A DNA stretch of 64,000 bases from Craspedostauros australis. Taxonomy: Eukaryota; Bacillariophyta; Bacillariophyceae; Mastogloiales; Achnanthaceae. Of the stretch, positions 51,283 through 61,200 are shown in pieces (position 1 is the first letter of the stretch; each line of letters begins with the position of its first letter). A program made the position numbers and the translations under genes. The notes beneath the pieces were generated by a model. It saw only the letters and a program-made list of their open reading frames with translations. It ran no database searches and had not been told where the DNA came from. The stretch spans positions 2,170,001-2,234,000 of the forward strand of contig JAMXDE010000008.1 in NCBI GenBank assembly GCA_026770025.1. The letters run 5' to 3'.

Positions 51283-51988
51283 AGTTGAAGTTCAACTAAG
51301 AACCGACTACTTTCCTTGTTAGGGTATCCCGTGTCGTCGCTTGAAACTACTTTTGGCGCGTAAATTGCCCAAGCCCGACAATGGACAGACCTTTCTTGCC
51401 CTCCCCTCTTTTCAGTCACGAATCGTTCCCGATTCCCATGCTACGGTCCGTCTAAGCCAACCAACGCATGTGGGAACTATATGCTCCCAAGATCCTGTCA
51501 GATGGACTTCACCTGGATTCCCTTTTGCTGCCACGACGTTTGCTGGCCATGCCAGCCACACCATGGGCAATCTAAGCTGCTTCAACCTCAGCAATGGAAT
51601 CCTGATGCAAGTTCAACCTGCTGGCTCCGGATGCGCAGCTCCCATCCCTTCAACATCTGCTGAAGCCACGAGACCTACTGCATGACATCGCCAGCGATTC
51701 AGGGGAGAAGGACATGGAGGAAAGTACAGCCTCTTCTCAGCACTGAACCATGAGGGTCAGTGCAGAGCCGTGCCAATACATGACTATCGTTTCTTCATCC
51801 TGCCTACAGCTACTAACTCATAATAACAAGCTCAGATTAGTACAAACACTACTACTCTATTCATCGTTACAAGCCTTAACAGCCATACAACATTCAAGCC
51901 CAGTGAACTGCGTCAATCGGCCTCATCTGAAGCCGGCAGTCCACAAGGCCTACTCCGGTTCGTCTACGAAAGTACACGAATCCTAACT
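51283..51988 (+). repeat. C4 3' LTR
   Basis: 706 bp, partner of 42843-43548; followed by TAGCA at 51989-51993. Confidence 0.92.
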
Positions 51989-51993
51989 TAGCA

Positions 51994-52462
51994 TGTGGAT
52001 CAAACCAAGATCGTCACCAGCAATTTACAGACGCTCGCAATGCACTAGATTGTGCTACATCAATCCATATCTTCCATATGGATCGAGTCTGGGCTTGTGG
52101 CCACACCCCAGCCCCCATCGAAGATCACATTTGCGACTGCGATGTCAATCAAGCGCATTCTAACACCAGAGCTCTCGGAGTTAGAGAACAAGCGCGCAAC
52201 AGCGTATTTATGGACGATGTATTGCTCGCAATTCCATGGCAAATCCCGTGCCATCGATCTCCTGGTCATTTCGAATTCATTTGCGCATGGGGATGCGTTC
52301 TTGATTGCATTACTGATGAGGCGAATAGTCGAGTGGACGATTTGCGCAATTCCGTTTACGGATGGAAGAGCTCACAAGGCACCATAGAACATGATTCGGA
52401 ATGACTTCATTTGCGGTTGTGTCACCGTCTATTGTTTAAAACTTGTTGTGAGCGTCCGGAGA
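51994..52462. other. Intergenic, 3' flank of G3E copy 3
   Basis: About 470 bp. The half nearest the gene is a diverged duplicate of the flank at 40500-40630 and 27690-27860. No gene is seen. Confidence 0.6.
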
Positions 52463-54910
52463 CTATTCAGCTTTAGCCTCAACCTCAACCTCAGCATCAC
52501 CCTTATCCCCATCCTCATCCTTCTCTTCCTGATCATCTTCACTGTCACCTTCGTCGTCTTCGTCGTCATCACCCAGGACTGCTTGAAAGGGATCCGTTTC
52601 AGGAGTAACGAGTGTTTCCCAGTGTTCTGGGCCCTGCTTGAATTCCTCGTCGGTGACCAAGCACGCGTTCAGAGCAGCCACGACACCTTCTTTGTCTTTC
52701 AAGTGTCCAATAACGACGAGCTCTTGTCGTCGATCACCATAAGGCTCAGTCCAGTGCGGAGTGATGGCTTCCTCAACGCCTTCGGGCCATTCTTCCTTGT
52801 CCATTGCCGCCCACCATGGATCGCCAGGACTGACTGTGTACTGACTGCCGGCCAGAGAGAACTCTGCTTGATTTTCGGCACGGTTTGCCAACCAACAGAA
52901 TCCCTTGGCTCGCAAGATAATGGACTTGTCAAACGGAGGTTCAGCGCCGTCCAATATGGTTTGAAGCGCTTTCCCTAGCCTGGCGGGATGGAAGGGCTTG
53001 CTGGACTGGAAGGTCAAGCTGCTGATTCCGTACTCTTCTGTCTCGGGAGTGTGCTCGCCGATGCGTGCCTCTTCGAGCCATCCTTTGTGTTGCTCGGCTT
53101 CCGTCATGGAAAACAGACCGGTTCCCAAGACAAATTTCAATGGCACCTTGGAATAGGTCGACTCCACAATCTTGGCGTTGGGGTTCATCATGCTGATCAA
53201 GCGACGGACGTAGTTTCGTTCGTCGTCCTTGAGAAGATCACATTTGTTGAGGACGAGAACATTGGCGAATTCAACTTGATCGCACAGCAAATGCGAGATA
53301 GTGCGGGCATCATCCGGGTCTGCCTGCCACTCGCGTTCCTGCAGAGACTCCAGGCTGTCCAGCTCGGAGAAGAAGCGGGAGCCATCCACGACCGTGACCA
53401 GGGTATCAAGACTCGCCACGTCGCCCAAGGTCGCGCCCGTCGAGTCTTCGAAGGTGAAGGTCTCGGCGACAGGCATGGGCTCGGAAATACCGCTCGATTC
53501 GATCAGGAGGTAGTCGAAGGTGCCTTTGGCCGCGATGGCAGAGACTTCGGTCAACAGGTCTTCTCGCAGGGTACAGCAGATGCAACCGTTTGACATTTCC
53601 ACCATGTGTTCTTCTCGTTGGACGATGCTCGTCTTTTTCAGCAAGGCTGCATCGATGTTGATGGTGCCCATGTCATTGACGAGGACAGCCACGGTGAAAC
53701 CTTCGTAGTTGGCAAGGATGTGTGACAAGAGGGTGGTCTTGCCGGATCCCAAGAAGCCAGACAAGAGGGTGACCTTCAATTTGGGTTCTGGCTTCTCGCC
53801 ATCCTTGGAGATACCCTCCTCAGCCGACAGGTCGGAGGTGATGTCGTCGAATGTGCGTTCGTATTGTTTGGTGTCGAGATTCATTTCGACGGTGACCTTG
53901 GAGACGTAGAGGGAATTTCCATCGGAATCAGCCATCTTTGGGTCGTACTCGTAAGCACGGTCTGTTGCTCCTCCTTGCTCTGCCTCCTTGTGTTTGGCCA
54001 CGTCAGAGCTTTTAGAAGGTTTGATGTCCTTCATGGCAGCGACCATCCATTCATATGGGTTGGCTGGCTGATCTTCGGCAGCCTCGCTGGGAGATACAAT
54101 ATTGGTTGTTCCCAATGGCACAAGCGCCCTCAATGTGTCGACGCGGGCGAGCTTGTCGTTCTTGGATTGGACGAGCAGATCGAGACGCGGCTGTGCGTCT
54201 GCTTGGCTCGGGGATGATCCTGGTGACGACGACGATATTTTGCGCACTTTCTTTTTCTCTGCTCGGTCCTCGTGAGCGATGACTTCGGTCTTCTTGTTGG
54301 CATCTGGTTGTCGAGGCTGGGATTCGTCTTGTCCAGCAAGATACTGCTTGGCAAATTCATCTGACAAGACGGGATGAGCAAAATGCACGCCGGCAATCAT
54401 TTCGGGACCCAGTGCCGCGGCCGCCTTCCAGAGTTTCCAGACGACTGCGCAAAGTTCTCCGGAGGCCATCAAGGTGACTTGGCGCACCAACAGACGTTGC
54501 AAGAGGCGAAAGATGGATTCGCCGAACTCCTTGGTCAAGGATCCACCAGCCTCACTCTTGTCCACCGCGGGTTGGTGGAGCTCCTTGTCCAAGGCCTCTC
54601 GATACTCCGCTTCGGTTTCGAACATGGCGCCGACATCGAGCACAAGGAGTCCGCCACGCGCGCCCTCCGGAGTCTCGTCCTTTGGGAGAAGCACGTGCTG
54701 GGCTGGCCCTGCGAGTTCATGCAGGGGGTGTGGTTGTTGCTTTTGGTCTGGCGTTGTTTCCTCCTTTCCTGCCGTCGTTGCAATCACGAGAATCGTGACG
54801 TTTTCGATGGGTACGAAGCTCTTGATTGTGAGTGAACCATCGTCACCAAACATTGCGTAGATGGAAGGGGCCCCGCAGGGCAACTTGTCTTCTTCTGCCT
54901 TGCGAGTCAT
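52463..54910 (-). CDS. G3E-family (COG0523/CobW-like) GTPase, long form
   Basis: 815 aa from ATG 54910; the frame is open upstream to 55264 through non-ATG codons only. Residues 1 to about 380 form an N-terminal extension unusual for this family. It has a folded-looking part (about 1-230, with LVLDVGAMFETEAEYREALDK and FRLLQRLLVRQVTL), a Ser/Lys-rich basic linker, and a segment with YVSKVTVEMNLDTKQY. The GTPase domain follows: GFLGSGKTT (about 385), GCICC, ESSGISEP, NKCDLL, then CobW_C (KGFCWLANRAE) and a highly acidic Asp/Glu tail. Known relatives are metal chaperones or insertases. This is probably the parental gene of the two shorter copies at 40630-42054 and 27859-28497. The role of the extension is unknown. 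Confidence 0.88.
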   Translation of the reverse strand: MTRKAEEDKLPCGAPSIYAMFGDDGSLTIKSFVPIENVTILVIATTAGKEETTPDQKQQPHPLHELAGPAQHVLLPKDETPEGARGGLLVLDVGAMFETEAEYREALDKELHQPAVDKSEAGGSLTKEFGESIFRLLQRLLVRQVTLMASGELCAVVWKLWKAAAALGPEMIAGVHFAHPVLSDEFAKQYLAGQDESQPRQPDANKKTEVIAHEDRAEKKKVRKISSSSPGSSPSQADAQPRLDLLVQSKNDKLARVDTLRALVPLGTTNIVSPSEAAEDQPANPYEWMVAAMKDIKPSKSSDVAKHKEAEQGGATDRAYEYDPKMADSDGNSLYVSKVTVEMNLDTKQYERTFDDITSDLSAEEGISKDGEKPEPKLKVTLLSGFLGSGKTTLLSHILANYEGFTVAVLVNDMGTINIDAALLKKTSIVQREEHMVEMSNGCICCTLREDLLTEVSAIAAKGTFDYLLIESSGISEPMPVAETFTFEDSTGATLGDVASLDTLVTVVDGSRFFSELDSLESLQEREWQADPDDARTISHLLCDQVEFANVLVLNKCDLLKDDERNYVRRLISMMNPNAKIVESTYSKVPLKFVLGTGLFSMTEAEQHKGWLEEARIGEHTPETEEYGISSLTFQSSKPFHPARLGKALQTILDGAEPPFDKSIILRAKGFCWLANRAENQAEFSLAGSQYTVSPGDPWWAAMDKEEWPEGVEEAITPHWTEPYGDRRQELVVIGHLKDKEGVVAALNACLVTDEEFKQGPEHWETLVTPETDPFQAVLGDDDEDDEGDSEDDQEEKDEDGDKGDAEVEVEAKAE

Positions 54911-56529
54911 GTTGGGCGAACGGCGATGGTCACAGCTGCCAGTAAGGTCAGTGGTGTAGTCGTACGAGCTATTCTTCGTGAGCCGTTGGCAGAGGCTGCG
55001 TTGACGTTGGTGGCGATGTCGAGTGAAGGATACCACAACTCGATACTCTGCACTACCGACAACAGAAGATTGAATGTGGCGATTGATGGCAGATCCTCTC
55101 TCGGGATGGGTGGATGGGAGAACTGCGAGTTTGCATGTGGTTGTCGGGAGGTCGCCGACGAGATCGGCGCTTGAGTTCCACACTTTCACGTTGCGCCACA
55201 GATCGCAGAAGAAAATTGAGTTTTGGGAATACAGCCTCCAAAAGGCCTCAACCACATCAAACACAAAGTGAGGATCACCAAGGATCGAGCCTCAACTTTT
55301 GAGTGGTTCGTGATGATTTTCAACCACAAAACGAGAAGAGAAGCGGCCTGAAAGGAAAGGCCATTTCGTCTGTCCTTCGTCACGACATGAAACAGCGCAA
55401 TTCACAACGATCCTTCTTGAGAACCACGCATGCCATGAATCCAGAGTGCACATATGTTAATATGTATATGGTTACCGCGCCTCCCTAAAGTATCAATTGG
55501 ACTCATTACAAACATCTTGCATTGATCACACTCGGACGACCTTGAATTCTGTCCTACGCAGACATTCAGTCATGTCCCACAATGCAGCCTGTCCCAGGTG
55601 TACACACTGTACAAGCATGAATCAAGAATCCAATCAGTGATGATGAATCCAAAGTCTACAGGGGCAGTGGGAAGGATTGGTGTCTCATCTGAGAAAACAA
55701 CATGCAATGCATAGATACGCAACCTGTGCTTCTTACAGCCAAGCGTCATCTTATGTGTATGGAAAGAAAGAAACGCCCAGAAAGAGAAACCCAATCTGAT
55801 CACCCAAGAACACAGATGATGATGTGAAAAATGGAAACAAAATCACTGATGACATGATGGTTGTGTGAAAGAGAGATGAACAGCCCAAGTGAGAAAGGTT
55901 GAGGAATCAACAATGTTGCAGGATCAATAAAAACTCTGTGATGAGATGCATGCATGACTGCGGAATGTACTTCATGTGTTGGCAAGTTCCATGATTGGAA
56001 GCCTATGATCGTGGATGACGGTGTTGGTTGATAGTCGTTCTGTTTGCTATTTCATTACTTGGCTACTCCGATCCTCTTGGTGTACGCCCGTTCTCTTGCC
56101 CGATGCTCTCGGCACGTTTGACTTGTCTCGTAGATTGGGCCTCCGACTATGAGTTGGTGTGCGAGATGCTCTCTCGCTACTCTTCGTATTCTCTCCCTCT
56201 CTCAACATCGTGTGCTTCGTGCCACACGATACTCCATGTTCGATGCGTACTCCGCATTCGACACTTGGTTCATTCATGACTAGTTCCTACTCCATGAGTA
56301 CTTACCATTTGAACTTCACCTCTCGTATCCATGATCTTGATGTCCTTCAGTCATCGGATCTTTGCCTCCTGCTCTGACATGGAGACAGATGTCGACATGG
56401 TGACACGATGACATCCTGTTGACGTCAGTAGGCATTCTTCTGCTCTCCAGATGTCACGTTCCATTGGCGATGCAGAGGTCTGTCAGATGATATCGTCATC
56501 TGAGGTTTAGTTGGGAAGTACCTCGAGAT
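54911..56529. other. Intergenic upstream of the long G3E gene
   Basis: About 1.6 kb. The first 500 bp contain the promoter and leader and share patches with 42055-42600. The rest (55490-56400) is GATG/TG-rich, similar in texture to 28900-29600 and 32500-33090, and probably decayed repeat. A GGTTACCGCGCCTCCC word at about 55471 resembles the CCGCACCTCCC words near 32440. No gene is supported. Confidence 0.5.
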
Positions 56530-57106
56530 TCACTTGGTACCATACGTATCCATTGATGGATGGACGGACGAGATTTCTAATTCTCTCAGAAATCGTCGAT
56601 TGCAAATTTCCTCCAGAAATTCTGCTCTTTTTCGTGTGTTCCATTTCCACTGTAATTCTGACGAATCACAGCATACTATTGACATGAATGCAGTTATACC
56701 GTCCAAGTGCGTATGAGAGAATAACGGGTGAACGATGCACACATACACGTACATCTCGACACTCCTTGCCTGGAGTGTTTGTGTTTGTTGTGGATACAGC
56801 AGCATTGGTAGTAGTTGCACTAAAATTGTTGGTAGAGGCATTGGCAGTTGGCGTTGCCATGGATGGAATAAGGGTTTTAGATGATCCACTCTCGGCAATG
56901 TAGGAATCGCCACTTTGAGAAACACCAGCCTCAATGTTGCCAGCACTGATAGTGTTGGATTCCGATGTGCAGTGAGCATATAGCACTTGACCACTGTAAC
57001 AGTCGTCGTCAACGCAGTTGGGGTCGAGGTGGTCATTGTTGCTGTCGTCGTCGGTCCAGTCAACACTCCGTTCCACGAGGGAGAGAAGGGATGTTGAAGC
57101 ACTCAT
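56530..57106 (-). CDS. Probable two-exon small gene (157 aa, 103-nt intron)
   Basis: Exon 1 runs 57106-56753 (118 aa from ATG 57106) and exon 2 runs 56649-56530 (39 aa plus TGA). The intron 56752-56650 starts GTACGTGTATG and ends AATTACAG in phase 0. Splicing joins two frames that otherwise run into unconvincing sequence, and the junction reads PGKECRD then WKWNTRKRAEFL. The product has an N-terminal part with VDWTDDDSN and several Cys (CVDDDCYSG, YAHC), then a Ser/Thr/Asn-rich linker, then a helical C-terminus (RKRAEFLEEICNRRFLRELE). No family is recognised and there is no signal peptide from this start. An alternative start at 57244 adds 46 residues. Confidence 0.55.
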
Positions 57107-57762
57107 GATGCAAAATAGTGATGCGGAATGCAGAAGGCAGCAATGGTTCGTTGGTATGCAGGAGACAGTGTGGAATGAGTATCGGAAGGGGTTCAGATGG
57201 AATGAACATCGGAATGGATGCAGATGGAGAAAGATGATATCCAATGGGTGTGTACAAGACGCCCACAGTCAATGCGAAAGGGAAATGGCGAGGCAAGCGA
57301 TGAAGCTGCGGAGCGCAGTCTCAGTTTCGCTGGTTGGCAACAGCTGGATCAAGCCGTGGTCGCTGCGGGCCAGCTGGGGGTGCATGTATCGTGGTCAGGT
57401 GATGATGTTCCAGGATGCAAGGGCCACCTCCAGCGGCCTGTGTGGGGCTACACGATCTCCAAGGTTGTGCAGTGTACAGAAAACTTGGTCTGCGGTCGTT
57501 GGGCGCGGAAATGGCAGGAGTGCATATTCGTGACATACTCGACCTACCTGGTGCAACCAGGCGTGTGCGGATGAGTCTAAAGCCCTTGGGCACTCCCTAT
57601 TATGGGTTAAATTGCTGTGATCTATTGTTGTTGCTATTACATTCGTATTTTCAATTCGAGAGGGAAATGCACCATGTGCTGTTGTGTAGGAACAACGACG
57701 TGGCGAAACACGAGGAATCGGTGGAGCGATTCAAGCTGGGCGAGTCAAACTAATTCCAGTCT
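57107..57762. other. Intergenic before C3
   Basis: About 650 bp. Degenerate tandem words (GGAATGAACATCGGAATGGATGCAG-like, split over 57180-57235) lie just upstream of the small spliced gene. No convincing gene is seen. Confidence 0.5.
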
Positions 57763-57767
57763 CAGAG

Positions 57768-58214
57768 TGTTAGACTTGAGGAATTGGTGAGAATGTAGGG
57801 GAGAACGCGTCCTTCTGCAATTGATCAGATCGAGAAGGGGGCGTTCACTGGAAGTCTGTTGGGAACTCAAATGTTATTACAAACTTAAGAGTTGTGAGCT
57901 TACTCTCTGACCTCTGTTCATGTCCATGCCTCTGCTCTTGCATTCCTCTGTTCTGCAAGCATCGGATAGGATCTTTACATCTCTTCAGGTTCAACTGGTT
58001 TGGGTCAGTAGCTATCTCACAGTATCGTTCTTGTATCGTGGTACCTTTTCTCTGATACCCAGTACCTTGGTACTTCTTTAGTTTCGTTTCTCGTCGAGCT
58101 ATTCGCTCGTAATGTGACCATTTCATGGTCCGTGTTGGTTCAGGATACGATTCATACGCACAACTAAGCTGGAACACGAGAGAGAGCTGTGCGGAATAAA
58201 GCATAATGCTAATA
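57768..58214 (-). repeat. C3 3' LTR
   Basis: 447 bp. Its termini match the C2 LTR but the body differs (C2 is 624 bp). Confidence 0.9.
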
Positions 58215-58240
58215 CTCCCCGAAGCGTATCTCTGTGCCCT

Positions 58241-61200
58241 TCACTCATGTGTTGACGTGTTCGTGTCTCCTTTCCAGAATAGGAGCGGTTGCACCAAATC
58301 CCAGAAGATTGATCTGGGAAGGAGCTTCGTGAGGACGTCTGCGACGTTCTGGTGTCCATGGATCTTCACGAAGTACATGATCCCTGCAGCGATGGCAGAT
58401 CGAACGCGGTGGTAGGCGAGCGCGTTGTGCCGCTTGGTGAGAGTGCTGTTCGGGATATTTGATGATGAGAGAACACCTTGATTGTCTCCAAACATCCAGC
58501 TTGGTCCGTCGATGGGGATGCCCATCTCACAGAGCGTGAGGCGTAGAGATATGATCTGTTCGGTAGCCAGGCGTGCGGCCACGAACTCAGATCCGTAGGT
58601 TGCTGTCTCCACGGTTGACTGTCTCTTCGAGAACCAATCGATTGGTGTCTGATTGACAAGGTGGAGTACGCCAGTGGCAGACTTCCCGGACACTCTGCAG
58701 TGCAGCAGGTTCGCATCCACGAAGGTGGTTGTCCTCATGGCCTTACCGCGTGGAGCAGGTGCATCTGATGGGAGTTCTTCTGTGGCGTTGCCGTACACCG
58801 TGTATGCCCAGTCCTGTTTCGGGGTTTCGTAGTGACCTTCGTGTTTGGGAATACCAGTACGGAATCGGATGGATGCGTCAGGGTATTTTCGCAGGTACCC
58901 ATACACTTGCTTTGCTCGATCCAGGTGTCCCTTTCGTGGTGCTGATCGAAATCGGGAGAGCGTCATGACCGCGACATGGATATCGAATCGTCCGAGTGTG
59001 ACACACCATTGGAGAGCTCCGATCAACGACATGTACTGTCGTTTTTGGATCTCACCGAGTTCTGGGGTAGTGTCGAGTTCAGGACTGTCATCCTTGTCGA
59101 GGGGACTGCTCCGTTTGTGGGGTGGCCCATCAAACATGGTCTCGAAGTTGACCAACATCCTTTTGATGTATGACCGAGCGCTGATGCGCATGGTTCCGTC
59201 AGTGTCTCGGCCGAAGTCAGCTCCCAAGTGGTATGAGATTGGGCCGACTCCCTTCAGCTTGTAGCCGTACTTTGCCGTCAGCTGGTCGAAGAAGGATCTG
59301 GGATCCACCATCACAGCCATCAGGTCGTCCACGTATACACATACGTATTCCCAATGAGTGTTGGCGTCGCGCATCCAGACGTCAGGATCTGCTCGGCATT
59401 GCATGAATCCCATGTCTCGCAAGGTATCGGCCAGTGCCTCATGGAATCTGGCTCCGGAGGTGCGCAGGCCATACAGCGCCTTGACGATGGTGAACATGTT
59501 GCCTGCCTTGTCTCCGAATTCGTCTCCTGCGATGAAGCATATCTTCTCTCTGGTGTACGCCTCGAGGTACGCGTTTCCGATGTCGCCTACCATGGTCTGT
59601 AGACCATTGGCTTCACCAGCGAGTAGTGCAATGCGAAGGGACTGAAGGCTCACGACACCAGCGTAGGATGTGTCGCCGCATGGATCGGTCAGATGTCCAC
59701 CTGCAACACACCGGGCCTTGTGACGCAAGTCATGCTTGACTGCGTACACCCATTGGAGTCGGATCTTTTGGTATCCATCTGGCACTTCGGTCGTCTTTCC
59801 GAGCGACTTGAAGGTACCGTAGCCAAAGAGTTGCTCCATCTCTGTTTGCTCTGCCCTTGCCCAGTTGTTGTTGCCATTCTTGGCATCCAGGCGTATGGCT
59901 TCTTGGTGGTTGCGTGGCACCTGCACACTGAATTGGTAGATGGGTGTGTTGGTGTGTCGTTTGGTCTTGGTCTTGGCAATGTGTGCTTGTCGTTGCATGC
60001 GTCCTTGCCGTTCAGCAGTCTTCTTGAGACGCTTCCACCCTGGCTGTTCGAGGAGGTCATGCTTGCGTCCGTAGACAGCGCACGACACAGGATCGTCTTG
60101 GATCATCAGCGAGAGCGGTTCTGTGGTCAAAGATCCATCATCCCATTGGATGATCAAGTTGTATTTGGATCCTTTGTATCGGTTGGAGGTTGGCACCAGG
60201 GGACCTTCGTGTCCTGTGATGCTGTGGAATCCCCACTTGGCATCTTCTCTGTTGGTGCTGCTGTCGGTCTGTTGTTTGATAAGATCGGACAGTTCCACAT
60301 ACAAGATGAGGTCGTTGACAGCTCCGTCGTCGATGGAGAGGAGCATCTTGATGCGTTGGTGGTTTGCGGCATCAGCATCGTTCACGCGTTGGATGACTTC
60401 TGCTTTGACTTGCTCGCCATCATGATCATACACGAAGGTCTTTCCGATCAGTTCCTCAGGTGTGAAGTGCGGCACCTTGACGATTCCCCCGTCCGTCGCT
60501 CGATTGTCGGCTCCGTCAGAAGCGAAAAGAACGGCGTCCGAGAGGGAATGGACGACCGGGTTGGCAGTGGACTCGATGAAAGAGTCGTCTTGGAGCTCCC
60601 CATCAGCGGACGGGATCTCGGCCAAGCCGTCATCCTCCCCAGCGTCGGGCATGGGGAAGTCGGCACGAAGGTTGGACTCGGGTGGGAGGTCGGCAGCGCG
60701 GATAGCAGATCGCGGGAGGAGCTGCTGCGTCTCGTCGTCGAGCACCCAGTACGTCAGATCATCTCCCTTGTGGAGACACGGTCCCGCCCAGCGTCCCCTG
60801 CGCTCGCGAGACTGGCTGGGGAAGCCAGGCTTCTCGACTCGGTAGTACACTGGCTGCCACCAGTGGTAGCACATGAACTTGCTCACGTCAGGACGATGCC
60901 CATAGGCAGCCTGCATCGGTGTGACGTTGCCTGCAGTTTGTTGTGCCAGGTGATTGAAGAGGACGATGACATACATCGTGCAGATCAACCAGAAGCGAGC
61001 AGGGGTGCCCGTTCGGTCCATGACACCGTTGGTCATCCGCTTGATGTCCTGGATGCGTCGCTCAGCGGCGTTCTGGTGCTGATGCTCGGGCTCGCTTTGG
61101 TGGTCAGCAATGGCGTATTGCCGGAGGATGTCTTGCATCTTGAATCCGATCTCTGCTTTCGCATTATCAGACATCAGGAGGTCCGGAGCTCCATGGCGCC

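Larger units (their letters stand above)
42843..51988 (+). mobile_element. Ty1/copia LTR retrotransposon C4, complete and unusually large
   Basis: A 9,146-bp plus-strand element. It has 706-bp LTRs (42843-43548 and 51283-51988), a TSD TAGCA, a 425-bp leader and a single 2412-aa Gag-Pol frame. The LTRs differ at one visible site (T at 43474, C at 51914). Defined by the TSD, the LTR runs AGTTGA...CTAACT, not TG...CA. The primer site (T)GGTAGCTGCGAG fits conventional priming by the CCA end of an initiator-Met-like tRNA. The tract GAGAGGGAG precedes the 3' LTR. It inserted between G3E copies 2 and 3. Confidence 0.95.

Noticed and set aside
57018-57533. 171-aa plus-strand frame
   Set aside because: Partly antisense to the spliced small gene and built from degenerate GGAATG-like repeats; no motif.
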